Below are positions 1 through 9,492 of a DNA stretch of 50,612 bases, piece by piece. This stretch comes from Acanthaster planci (Eukaryota; Echinodermata; Asteroidea; Valvatida; Acanthasteridae): contig NW_019091362.1 in the NCBI RefSeq assembly GCF_001949145.1, forward strand, positions 258,529 to 309,140, read 5' to 3'. A model generated the notes under the pieces. That model saw only the letters and a list, made by a program, of their open reading frames with translations. It was not told the origin of the DNA and ran no database searches. The position numbers and the translations under genes are program-made. Position 1 is the first letter of the stretch. Every line of letters begins with the position of its first letter.

Positions 1-455
1 AACGGAATTCTTCTTTCTATACATGTACCCGGTACCTCAAGAACAGACTTCCACTATTCAACATGATTAGATGCAACCATGTGTTGTAGAGCGCTCTCTC
101 TCTCTTCAGCCTTCACTTTGCACACCTGGTAAAAATAGCTATCAACAACACTGTGTGGTGCACTCTGTGACTTTCTAGTATTGAGTAGCGCATTTGCATA
201 TCTACAGAGTCATACATGAGCAGGCCAGCATCTGACAATAGTAATCTGAACTTAGAGTACACATTTAATGAGACATGTTATGTTGTCATGAACATGCTAG
301 ATGCATGAAACAAGCAAGCTTGTATCTTGGAAGATACAGATATTTTAGACTGTGAACTTGCTTGTAAAATGAACTTAAATTAACTAATCAAAATGTGAAA
401 ATAAATTGTGTGTTTAGTATTATGTAATTAATTTTCTTTCTTGTATCTATTACAG

Positions 456-535
456 GTCGAGATCATTGACTGTTTTTAATTTGTATAAATATAAATTCTC
501 TCATGCTTTGAGGCATTGTACAAATTGTAAATAAA
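456..535 (+). other. Possible last-exon tail and poly(A) signal of an upstream gene
   Basis: A pyrimidine-rich tract ending in TACAG (451-455) is followed by seven codons and a TAA stop (477-479), then an AT-rich stretch and a canonical AATAAA at 530-535. This is the pattern of a terminal exon of a gene lying mostly left of the window. The coding piece is too short to identify, so the call rests only on the splice and poly(A) signals and could be chance in AT-rich DNA. Confidence 0.22.
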
Positions 536-630
536 ATATTGAATGTAGTATTCGTGCCACCACATTCCCTGTTGTCTTTATTTATTTGTTACTTCTTAAC
601 TGAGTCCTTATACCACTCGGTTACATATAG

Positions 631-735
631 AAGCGAGCCAACCCGCGCAGTTTGCATTCGGCTCGGTAAAATGGCCGCTGGTTGGCTTCTATTTCATACA
701 AAGGCGTTGCAAGTCTGAGGTTTTTTTCGTCCGTG
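631..735 (+). repeat. Palindromic repeat element, copy 1
   Basis: About 105 bp beginning with AAGCGAGCCAACC and containing a TTCGGCTCGGTAAAATGGC core followed by GGTTGGCTTC. The ends of the first half are inverted relative to each other (AGCCAACC and GGTTGGCT). The second half runs on through TTTCATACAAAGGCGTTGC to a T-run. It matches copies at 1910-2022 (opposite strand) and 2065-2160. Confidence 0.6.
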
Positions 736-1551
736 ATTCACGCACGCCGCTAAAGGCGGTGAGTTGTAAACTGCCATGCATTGAATAGCCTAAGATGGCC
801 GCCCAGGCGCTTCAAATCGGAGAGTAGAGCTGCCTACCCAATGTATAGAGAGCACCGCCTACAACAATTTCGTGATGCATGGTACTGTTCGCGTTTTACG
901 CATGTTCAATCGACAGACAGTCTCATGTTAATTCTAAATAACAACTTCATTACAGTATGAGGCTGTAGCGGCCTTTAACTTTACTATACTGCCTAGCTCC
1001 GAACATGAGCAGTAGGCAGGTCACAAGTTCGTAAGTTCAGAGTGGCCAATAAGCCATGAATCCAATCCCCTTGACTCAATTCCGAGTTCCAAGCAATTGG
1101 TCGCAAATTCTTAATAATGGTTAGCCCTGACCTGACCTCCATGAACCTAGCTATCTTTGCCAGTCTTGACCTGTGTTTACAATGAAACCACTTAAATAGT
1201 AGTCAACTGACCATCACCTTGTCTTTCTTTCAGTGCGCATCGTCACTCGTATGATCACTACCTCAACTCTGACCAACTCTTGCTGTAACAAAGTGTATAT
1301 AGTATCTGTAGTTGTACAAAAACAATTTTGTCTCCGAGTGCTGTAATTTTTAGAGTCTTGTGCAACCCTACCTTAAAACCATAAAAGGCTTTATCACTGA
1401 CATACAAACCGCTTATTGTACAGCATGGTAATCACAGTTCATAAAACAATATTACACTTTCCCTATCGGGATAAGGGTGCATTATAATTTCAGTTTTGTA
1501 TCGCAAAAATGCTTCTATAGAGCTCAAACCACTTATCACCGGTCAGATTGA

Positions 1552-1591
1552 CCATGGAGCTATTAAACACATGTGTATAATAGCTCCATGG
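1552..1591. repeat. Perfect hairpin with CCATGGAG ends
   Basis: Fourteen-base perfect arms, CCATGGAGCTATTA and its reverse complement, flank a 12-base loop. It resembles the smaller CATGGAGGA hairpins at 3996-4026 and 7606-7629 and may be a short foldback transposon remnant. Confidence 0.5.
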
Positions 1592-1909
1592 ATTGACTAA
1601 TAGAAATAAAGTCAAGATTTGGAAGCTCAATTGGCTCAAGATTCAGCTTCCGTGAGAAAGATGCATACTTTATTTTTACACACTCTGCAGAGGGAGCCCT
1701 GCTGATTTCTGTCGACCTCGTATGCTCGGAACGAAATATTTTGTTAAGTCTTTATTACACACTTTTAAAATCAATTCAGGCTAGAAAGTAAAAGCCAATA
1801 TGATTGGAAATGATTTTTGTGTGTGTGAAATAGACCAAATATCTGTAAAATATGAGAGAAAACGATGGCAAAATTTGTGCCCCTATACATATTCTACGGA
1901 CCGCTAACC

Positions 1910-2022
1910 ACAGACGTATGTGAAAAACAACCTGGACTTGCAACGCCTTTGTATGAAACCGCAGAAGCCAACCAGCGGCCATTTTACAGAGCCGAATACA
2001 AATGCGTGGGTTGGCTTGCTTC
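1910..2022 (-). repeat. Palindromic repeat element, copy 2 (inverted)
   Basis: Reverse complement of the 631-735 element with only scattered differences, including the TACAAAGGCGTTGCAAGTC segment and the AATGGCCGCTGGTTGGCTTC segment. It lies about 1.2 kb from copy 1 in inverted orientation and almost touches copy 3, so copies 2 and 3 form a foldback. Confidence 0.6.
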
Positions 2023-2064
2023 TATTGACACCAGGGAGAACAAAGGCTAGGCGGGCAATGCCGG

Positions 2065-2160
2065 GCAAGCTTTGTATTCGGCTCGGTGAAATGGCTGCTA
2101 GTGGTTCAGTAAGCTGATTACTAAGGGTATTGCAAGTCCAGATTTTTTTTAATATACGTC
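2065..2160 (+). repeat. Palindromic repeat element, copy 3
   Basis: Direct-orientation, more diverged copy: TTTGTATTCGGCTCGGTGAA, ATGGCTGCTAGTGG and TATTGCAAGTCCAGA followed by a T-run, in the same order as copy 1. Confidence 0.5.
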
Positions 2161-3928
2161 CTTGCCGCTGACATTTTGCTACCATGGCTATTATGAATGC
2201 ATGCATAATCATGATTTATTAGTACAACGTCCATGAGTTGGCCTTCAAAATCGAGATGTGCTCTCGCTTGTCTGTATGTACCGGTATACCATGCATGGAC
2301 TCCTTCCTCCATGGGTATACTGAATGAGATGCGCTCCCACGTTGGAAGCGCTGCCTCCTTCCTCCCTCCCCCCGTCTTCAATCAAGGTGCGTGGCTGCAT
2401 CCTTGATAATTTTTTTTTATACAACACATTGGGGAAACCTGACTTGAATAAAGGCTATAATCATGGCTGATTTTTTTTTTGGAGATTTTTTTTTTCAAAA
2501 AGCAGTTAGTCCGACATTTTGACAAGGTAAGCTTCTACTGGGACTAGTCCCTCCTCAAGATTGGTATTAAAACCATTTTCTCATATGAAAGTACATAGCG
2601 TGTCCCCGGAGAGTTTGACAAACTCCAATCCCGGACACTATTAGTACAGTGGTAATATAAACCGTGGTACCCTGGACACCAGTACAGTGGTAACTCGACG
2701 AAAAACACGCTGTGCAGCTGTGTAGTGGCTTCACTGGTGTCATGTTTTGTTACCCCCTGAGCCGCATCCCGATTGCTATGCTCGCTTGAATAGAGGTTAT
2801 CTCCCTGCATTTTGTCCGCACAAAATGTCGCGGGTGACTTGTTGACTGTGCGTGTGAATGATAAATGTTTACATTTGGCCTGCAATGAGGGCCCACAACA
2901 GGTGGCTCACACGAGTGGTTTAAAATTTTGTGGTTTCTGGAAGAATGACCTTGGATTGCTGAACCCAAACAACCTAAGTTGCACTATGGTACGCATTTTT
3001 TGTTTGTTTTTCTTCTATTACCCGAGAATGGATACAGGCCAAAAACATGTTTTCATGCCCAAAATATGTTTTTAAAAAAATGTGGCTTTATTATTCTTTC
3101 ACTGCACATTGTTTCTACAGTGGTGTAACTAGACTTGTTTACAGTTCATAATAGACTTTATGGTCGTGTTCTGTCCGAAACCCATCACTGCAGCTGCAGT
3201 ATTATGTACCTTGCCGACTTGAAGAATAACTTAACACTGTAAAAATAAAACAATTATCGACTTGGCACCAACTTTCTGTCAACCAAAGCCATGCCAAAGC
3301 GAAGGAATAAGTAAACTATGACAGAAGGAATGACATTCGAAAAAGAAATTAAAAAATGGCACGTATCTACGCCTTCAAAGTGAAACTACAATTCGCATGA
3401 GAAACTACAAAATGTTCTGCCAGGAAACGCACTTCCTTTGTGTTGTAAATCAATGTAAGTGCAGTGAACGTAATGTGACCTTTTGCAGCCAGTTGAGCAT
3501 GAGAGGCTGGCTCGGCTAACCGCAGACCATAATTAAGGGAAAAATCTGTAAACACATGCAGATTGCGGGAAGACTGCGAAGGTGGTGTCCTCCTGGATGT
3601 TCCAACGGAGGACTGTGCTATGGAGCTGATGCCTTTAGTTTCACTACGGTACCCTCCGTTTCAAGAAAACTTGCTGTATTCTTCAACTTCGCAACGGGCG
3701 CATTTGAGATGAGTCCTGGTTAACAATGACAAATTGTGAATAACATTGCAGAATATGGAGAAATCTTTGGAAACTTTAGCAAATTTACCCGTTAACATTT
3801 CTCAGACGATATTCCAAAGTCGTGTGTTTTCCCGTGGAGTTTCCTGTGGTGACCGAGTGTATACGCAAATAATTCCCAACATCGGGTGTAGAGACAGTAA
3901 ACTATTCCATAAATAACCTCTCGCTTTC

Positions 3929-3953
3929 TTCTTGTTTGTTCAACAAACAAGAA
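3929..3953. repeat. 25-bp perfect palindrome
   Basis: TTCTTGTTTGTT, a single central C, then AACAAACAAGAA. Both arms contain a TGTTTGTT word that resembles forkhead binding sites, but there is no gene nearby to regulate, so I treat it as a simple palindrome. Confidence 0.4.
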
Positions 3954-3995
3954 CATTCCGTAGAGTCATCGACTACATTTGATAGCTGCGTAGAT

Positions 3996-4026
3996 CATGG
4001 AGGAGGTCTGTTTTCCTTCCTCCATG
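3996..4026. repeat. CATGGAGGA hairpin
   Basis: CATGGAGGA and TCCTCCATG arms flank a short loop. Essentially the same arms recur at 7606-7629. Confidence 0.4.
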
Positions 4027-4400
4027 CTTAGATCCAGTACATTTCCGTAGCTGTGAGAGTTATATACATGATATATAAATCCATTTCGATTCGTGAGGTA
4101 TATAGTGACAAATGTTCGGCACTACGATCTATCGATGGTGACTTCATCCTCTACACCAGTATTACTTTATTCTAGAAGGAATTGTTTGACTCACTGATGA
4201 CCGTTGAAGGAAGTGTCTGGTTTGGAATTGGGTCATACACAATCACTGTAATGATTGGTGTGTGAGGGGAATACCTTCCCTGGAATTAGGCAGTTTCCTA
4301 TTGCGTTATGGCCGGGGGGGGGTTTACCTGGGTTTGCCCTTGGGCAACAAGAACCTACACACTTCTTCCAAATCCAAACTAGAATATTATGGTTCAAGTC

Positions 4401-4557
4401 CAGTGGCGTAACTAAGGGGGGGGGACACGTCCCCCCATTGAAAATCGGTAAATAGTTTCCGTTGAAATGCAGCTGCAGTTTATTTTCCTGTGGTGTCCCT
4501 ATGAAAAAAAAATGTGTAGCCCCAGATGCCCCCGGTTACCCCCTAGTTACGCCACTG
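4401..4557. mobile_element. hAT-type MITE with 8-bp target duplication
   Basis: The 157-bp element starts CAGTGGCGTAACTAAGG and ends CCCCTAGTTACGCCACTG, giving terminal inverted repeats of about 17 bases. The eight flanking bases are TTCAAGTC on the left (4393-4400) and TTCAAGTT on the right (4558-4565), a target-site duplication with one mismatch. Eight-base duplications with short C-A-starting repeats are typical of hAT transposons. No transposase is present, so it is non-autonomous. Confidence 0.75.
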
Positions 4558-5301
4558 TTCAAGTTAAAACAAGATTTTAAAAGGTACCACTTTTTAAATG
4601 ATGAACAAAAATAATAATAATGAACTTGTAACAGCAACTATCTTCCTTTTTCAAATTTTATGCGAAGCTGAAGCTGAGCAAACACGCGAACAAACAACAC
4701 AGCCTCGATAAGGACGAACTAAATTTGAAAGTAGTTGACCAATTCCCACGAATTGGACAATTATTTTGAATAATTTCCTGTATGACATATGATCCTACCT
4801 GCCCTGATTTTAAACTTTTTGGTTTGTATTTATAAATACGAACAATTTCTTCCGTTCCGCATCGAGGCATAGTTCCACGCTCGAGTTCCCACGGGTAGTG
4901 GTAACCGATTCATTGCTCTTTTATACTATGCAGATGTAAGTTGAGGCAGTGGTATGCCCATACCGTCCTTCCATCCTTGTTGCACTCTAGAGTGTGACTT
5001 CGGAGTCATTTTTGTTAACAAGGTCATCTGAATGACACCACGCGCAACAAAATGTCAAAACATGTACAAGTACATGTACATGTACGTCTCCTATTTTCTT
5101 GTGACTCCGTGATTGCAGTGTTACAGTATTTTACACGTTTTACGCGAAGCTTCTACATCCGAAATTTAGCACAATATAATTGTAGCTAGAATTGGTCATT
5201 TCCCGCTCAAAGCATAGACACGTCATACACATACAAGGTCACACATGGCAGAAACATAGGTGCGGTGTGAAACTATAGTGGTGAGGAAATGCTCGATCAG
5301 T

Positions 5302-5309
5302 TATAAAAA
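5302..5309 (+). promoter_or_regulatory. Candidate TATA box of the 5529-6569 gene
   Basis: TATAAAAA lies about 220 bases before the ATG at 5529 and is followed by GC-rich sequence. A start of transcription some 30 bases downstream would give a 5' leader of about 190 bases without needing an intron. Not verified by transcript data. Confidence 0.35.
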
Positions 5310-5528
5310 AGGGGCTCACTGGCAATTTGCCCAGAACATTGAGAGGTCGTCGAGCTGGCTTCTTGAACCCAAACTGCCCCGCAGTTGTGTGTCCGTGAAA
5401 TCCTGGTGGTAAAAAGCACAACTGAAATCGCTTGGCTGCACTTTCACGGTCGCAGTCGGTATCGTTGATAACTGTCACACTGCTCTTGTGCTCAACCCAG
5501 CGCTGTTAAGATTTCACGCTCTACGAAC

Positions 5529-6569
5529 ATGGCAAGTTTTAAGCGATTCGTTGTTTTTGCCTGGCTTGCTTTCATCGTGGCAGTTCTGATAGCCTCAACT
5601 GTTCTTGCCATTTTGATGCGATTTGGTGATTTCAACGGACACTCTTTTCTCCTGGGCTCAGGTGATCAGAAGCCTTTACAGAGCGGGCTTTATTACGCCG
5701 AATCTTTCTCGCGTTACTACTGTCAGGATCTGGACGTGACTGTCGGTAAGGGAAGTGGGGAGGGAGCCATATTTAGTGCCTATGCTCTCCCCTCGGTCCC
5801 CTACCCGAGCGGGCAATCTTACAAGCAGATGTTTAAGCAGACAAATGCCATTGGACCTCACAGTATCTCCTCTCCATTCGCCTTTCACCTTCACCGTGAC
5901 CTAGGTGCTGTAGCCTGGATGAAAGTCCACGCTTGCAGTGTCACGACCTCCTTAATGTTGTACCGCTGCCCTGATGAGTCTACCGCAGCAGCATGGCAGA
6001 AGAGTGGCAACAGCCAGGGATGCGAGGTGATGTGCCAGTATTCCAGATGTGGAGCTGTCCAGGAGAACTATTGTTACTTCGTTGCCAGCTCTGCCGACCA
6101 TGTAGATGAGTTTGTGTTTGTGCTTGCCGCACTGGAGGGCTCTCCCTTGGATAAGAGGGTTTACATCGACGGTGACATTACACGGTATCCCTATGATCTA
6201 AGGGAGCACGTGGCCGCTTGCCTGAACACCACCCGGTGTGAACTGGCCGTCGATATGACAGGAACGACCACGGTGGTACTTGAAGTTCCCCCCGAGGTCA
6301 CTGCTAACTCCATTCTACTGCAGACAGAGTGTCGGGCTCGCATCGGCATCTACTTCGCCTTCTTCTTGGGCTTTCCTCTGGCCGTAATTCTCGTCGCATC
6401 TGTGCTCGTCTTTCTCCCATGCTATATCCTCCAGAAGACACTGAAGAAGCAGAATTTTGAACTCCAAGTCAAAGGTCTTGGTGGGAATCCGAATCCCACA
6501 AGCATCCCGCCGAGTCAGCACGACGGGGCTGGACTCCTGGATAATGAGCATCTTAATGACAATTGGTGA
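5529..6569 (+). CDS. Two-pass membrane protein, ectodomain family (paralogue 1)
   Basis: Intronless frame of 346 residues starting at the first ATG of a clean open frame. Hydrophobic segments at about residues 7-30 and 272-300 bracket an ectodomain of about 240 residues; the tail after the second segment is about 45 residues, so both ends probably face the cytoplasm. The ectodomain has a cysteine-rich stretch (about 136-183: AC, C, C, C, C, C) and one NTT glycosylation site. It is clearly homologous to the gene at 9493-10683: the cysteine spacing and the junction into the second membrane segment (CRARIGIY here, CSARVPIY there) match. The layout recalls the ectodomain of plant and animal APD1-4-type membrane proteins (E3 ligase relatives), but no RING finger follows and I cannot verify the family. 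Function unknown; its neighbour on the other strand is convergent. Confidence 0.85.
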   Translation: MASFKRFVVFAWLAFIVAVLIASTVLAILMRFGDFNGHSFLLGSGDQKPLQSGLYYAESFSRYYCQDLDVTVGKGSGEGAIFSAYALPSVPYPSGQSYKQMFKQTNAIGPHSISSPFAFHLHRDLGAVAWMKVHACSVTTSLMLYRCPDESTAAAWQKSGNSQGCEVMCQYSRCGAVQENYCYFVASSADHVDEFVFVLAALEGSPLDKRVYIDGDITRYPYDLREHVAACLNTTRCELAVDMTGTTTVVLEVPPEVTANSILLQTECRARIGIYFAFFLGFPLAVILVASVLVFLPCYILQKTLKKQNFELQVKGLGGNPNPTSIPPSQHDGAGLLDNEHLNDNW

Positions 6570-7101
6570 ATGTTCAGTTTTACCTTCAGATATTTTAAAT
6601 TCTTGTTTACGTATCGTAGTGATAAATTACTATTCAACTTAAGTGTTAACAAAATTACACAAAAGAGTAGTTGTTGCTCAAAACTTTCTTGCAGTGTGTG
6701 CATCTAGCGTTGTTTTACTAACACATTGATATCGAATGGCAGGTTCATACAGGTTCAACGCGAAAGGACGTCAGGAAACTTCTGCAGCGAAAATTACTCG
6801 AGTTAAAATATGTGCAACTTTTTTAAAATTGCTGAACGGATATTTGATCTGACGTCACGATTTCGCGTCCGCTTTCCCGTCAAATATGAACCGTCACTTA
6901 ATGTTCACTCTCGTGTCATTACTAACATCATCTCAGCCCCTTACTAATTCATCTTCGTCATTACCATCATCTGCGTTTTCACAGCCATCGTTTTGTTTCA
7001 CTCCCGTATCCATCACCACGTGTTATCACACCACAACCACTATTATCGTCATCCCTCCCCACTGTACCCCTCACCACACCCACCTCACCCACTATCAATA
7101 T

Positions 7102-7323
7102 CACTCTCTAAATTTCAAAGAGTGAGAATTCACTCTATTCGAGTGAAAATTCAATCCCTCCGATTGAAATTAAGGACCAGACGAACTGAAGTGAAATTTC
7201 TTCACTCCAGAAGAGTGAAATTTCACCGAAAAACGCTGAAAATAGCCCCTTTCGGTCTAAATTCTGAGTGATTGTTCACTCTTAAACGTCGTCCCTAATT
7301 TCAATCATTCCGATTTAGAGAGC
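7102..7323. repeat. MITE-like element built of GAGTGAAATT modules
   Basis: About 220 bp bounded by CACTCTCTAAATTT on the left and ATTTAGAGAG on the right, which are partly inverted repeats. Inside, GAGTGAAAATTC, AAGTGAAATTTC and AGAGTGAAATTTCAC modules and their complements repeat several times. Blocks GATTGAAATTAAGGAC and GTCCCTAATTTCAATC sit symmetrically near the ends. The CACT start would fit an EnSpm/CACTA-like relic, but the right end is imperfect and I see no clear target duplication. Confidence 0.4.
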
Positions 7324-7605
7324 ATCATCATCCTCGTTATCCCCATCTCCCCGCTCTCGTCCGTTGTGTTTACTGACATTATCGCCACTATTTCCACTGT
7401 GCATCAACTTTGACAAAAATTTAAGAAACTGTAAAAAGTGACATACATGTCACCTTTACCACCTTCATCATTGTGATCATCTAATTAGCCCCAAATTCAT
7501 CATCAATCTTTTGACCTGGTTGCTACTCCACTCCTCGTTAATAACATTCACGTTCCTTTTTTAACAGCAATCAGTGACCATTCCCGACCTCATTGCAGTC
7601 CTATC

Positions 7606-7629
7606 CATGGAGGAAAATATTCCTCCATG
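7606..7629. repeat. CATGGAGGAA hairpin
   Basis: Perfect ten-base arms CATGGAGGAA and TTCCTCCATG flank AATA. The arm is shared with the hairpin at 3996-4026. Confidence 0.45.
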
Positions 7630-9095
7630 TTCTATCCTTACCATCTTTTCAACGTTTACATTTTTTCCGCTTAAGTTTTTAAGACATCATCCAGCCACCA
7701 CCCTCGAATCCATTGACGTCATTATATTTCCCCTACAGAAACTCCGGTCCATACACAGAGGCCGTTCCATTAACCATATTTTTATTCGATTGGAAGCAAA
7801 ATGTAGGCATATGGGGATGCACAGTGTACGTGCTCATGTAGACTACATGTACAGAGCTCATGTAAGGACAACGTGTACATGTTGGCATTTCATAGGCCTA
7901 CGCCATCTTTTTTTGTCAGCTTTCGATTTTCGGGCGTTCTGGTTGTCTCAACTTACTGCAGATTGCTTTCTGTTTACTGTTGGAATCAGTGCCGCAGCTC
8001 ATGGTGGTGACTTTGTGTACACTTGTTATTAAAACGTCAACTGTGAAATAGTTTGAACGCGGGAAAGGAGTCCGTAGTAGGCCTACTGCGACTAGTTACA
8101 GTGCCAATCAAAGAAAGTGTTTGGTCAGAGCTCCGTTGCAGTATGCTTATGTCTACATGTATTAACCACCAATATATCCAGCGCAGTTTTTACATTTTTT
8201 ACAATGTTACGAGCATGAATATTTCTGCATCTGCATAACTTAACATATCGCGGTCAAGAAATGTCTACCAGCTTTTCCGGTTTTCCCCCAACTGTACAGA
8301 TTATTTTAATTCGTTAATTTATTACATTAATGTTGATGTAAGCTGTAAGGGGGCAGGGTTTATGGTTCTTCGGTTGAGTTTTTAATTATAACTTAGATTT
8401 TTATGATTTAATTGTTTATGGGTATAGAGGTGTGTACAAACGTTTGGGAAAACAATTCTTGCGCATTTGCAATGTTTGTGATACCTATCGGTGAAGAGTT
8501 CAAAAATTCTGTTCTAGTTCGATTTATTCTATAATCCGTAAAGTGATCCTGCATAAAATGTTTCATATTGCAACGAAACATAATGACCTTATACACTAGA
8601 TTTTGTCTTGTATGAGCAAATAACTAATAAAGTTAATTGAGATTTCAAACAAACGGTATTGTTTCTGTCATGACACTTCCCTTGCTGCAGTGTTTTAATT
8701 ATAAATTAAGCATGAGGAATGAAATGGGCCCACATGCACACATGTTGGGAGTTCCTATTCAACATTACACTACATGTCAACTATCATGTTGATAGAGAAC
8801 AAGGAACAATGCCATTGCTCTCCACGTAGTCAACAGCCAACATACAGTCAAGTGGGAGGATGCCAGAATCTTAAGACAAAGAACAATTCACCGGCACCAG
8901 AAGAACCAAGGAAGCTTTGTTTATTCAACAGACTGCGAACATAAACATTGACTCTGGTGTCCACATACACCCCATTTGGCAGTAACACCTGCGTGGACAT
9001 AGTTTACCTACAGTTATTTCAATTGCCTACCACACGGCTTTTGTTTATTTCCATTCTTGAGTGTTTCGGTATTTATGCCTGGCCATCTACTATTC

Positions 9096-9139
9096 TAGTC
9101 AGTCCTGATGAAGATCTCCGGATCGAAACGTTGACTCTA
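9096..9139 (+). ncRNA. Hammerhead-ribozyme-like motif, Penelope-type
   Basis: The core CTGATGA (9105-9111) and GAAA (9125-9128) are both present. Between them GATC and GATC (9113-9116, 9121-9124) can pair as helix II with one unpaired A at the base. AGTC before the core (9101-9104) pairs with GACT after it (9133-9136), and TAG with CTA beyond a two-base bulge, as helix I. Only CGTT separates GAAA from helix I, so helix III is almost absent; such minimal helix III is known from hammerhead motifs of Penelope-like retroelements. I see no reverse transcriptase beside it, so it is probably a truncated element. Cleavage activity is inference. Confidence 0.45.
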
Positions 9140-9223
9140 TCTTATGTTCTACATGTTGTGTTAAACTAGCTCAAAAAAATAACGATTGAATTTATGTGAT
9201 TTCAAGCTATTCATGGTGACAGA

Positions 9224-9372
9224 CAACTAAGGTGGAAAGCTTGCGGTAGCACCAGGCAAGGATACTATCTCTGTGTGAGTCTATATGGTTCACGGTTCTT
9301 TTCAGAACCATACAAACTCACAACGAGATCGTATCCTTGCACGGTGCTACCGCAAGCTTTCCGTCTTAATTT
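9224..9372. repeat. Long foldback (hairpin arms about 60 bases)
   Basis: The left arm AAGCTTGCGGTAGCACC... and the right arm ...GGTGCTACCGCAAGCTT are inverted copies over about 60 bases with a few mismatches, meeting at a short loop near 9298-9303. The homology extends outwards past GGAAAG into ACTAAGG on the left and its near complement on the right. It lies about 120 bases past the stop of the minus-strand gene at 9493, so it could be part of its 3' untranslated region. It looks like a foldback MITE. Confidence 0.65.
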
Positions 9373-9492
9373 AATTTATATCTAAGAAACACAACAATTA
9401 ACCAGCTATATTCATTTATCATGTTGATGTTGTCACTGACTATTGTGGTTTATGCCCTGCAGTCTTACTGTCCCTTCCTGAAGGTCTTTGTT

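Larger units (their letters stand above)
1..5300. other. Gene-poor 5' flank with small repeats
   Basis: I see no coding region here that I can support; the open frames are short, overlap on both strands and lack recognisable domains. The interval holds a possible gene tail near 456-535, three copies of a palindromic element between 631 and 2160, small hairpins, a (CT)n run near 101-115, homopolymer runs (A, T and G) and a hAT-type MITE. Apart from these I see nothing. Confidence 0.6.
6570..9492. other. Intergenic, no gene seen
   Basis: This interval lies between two convergent paralogues. It contains CAT-rich low-complexity sequence around 6900-7080, a MITE-like element (7102-7323), a hairpin (7606-7629), a hammerhead-like motif (9096-9139) and a long foldback (9224-9372). 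The one longer open frame, 7574-8032, has no domain I recognise and an unusual composition, so I do not call it. Confidence 0.5.

Noticed and set aside
7574-8032. 152-codon open frame on +
   Set aside because: Starts at a non-ATG codon, no domain or relative, odd composition; likely chance.
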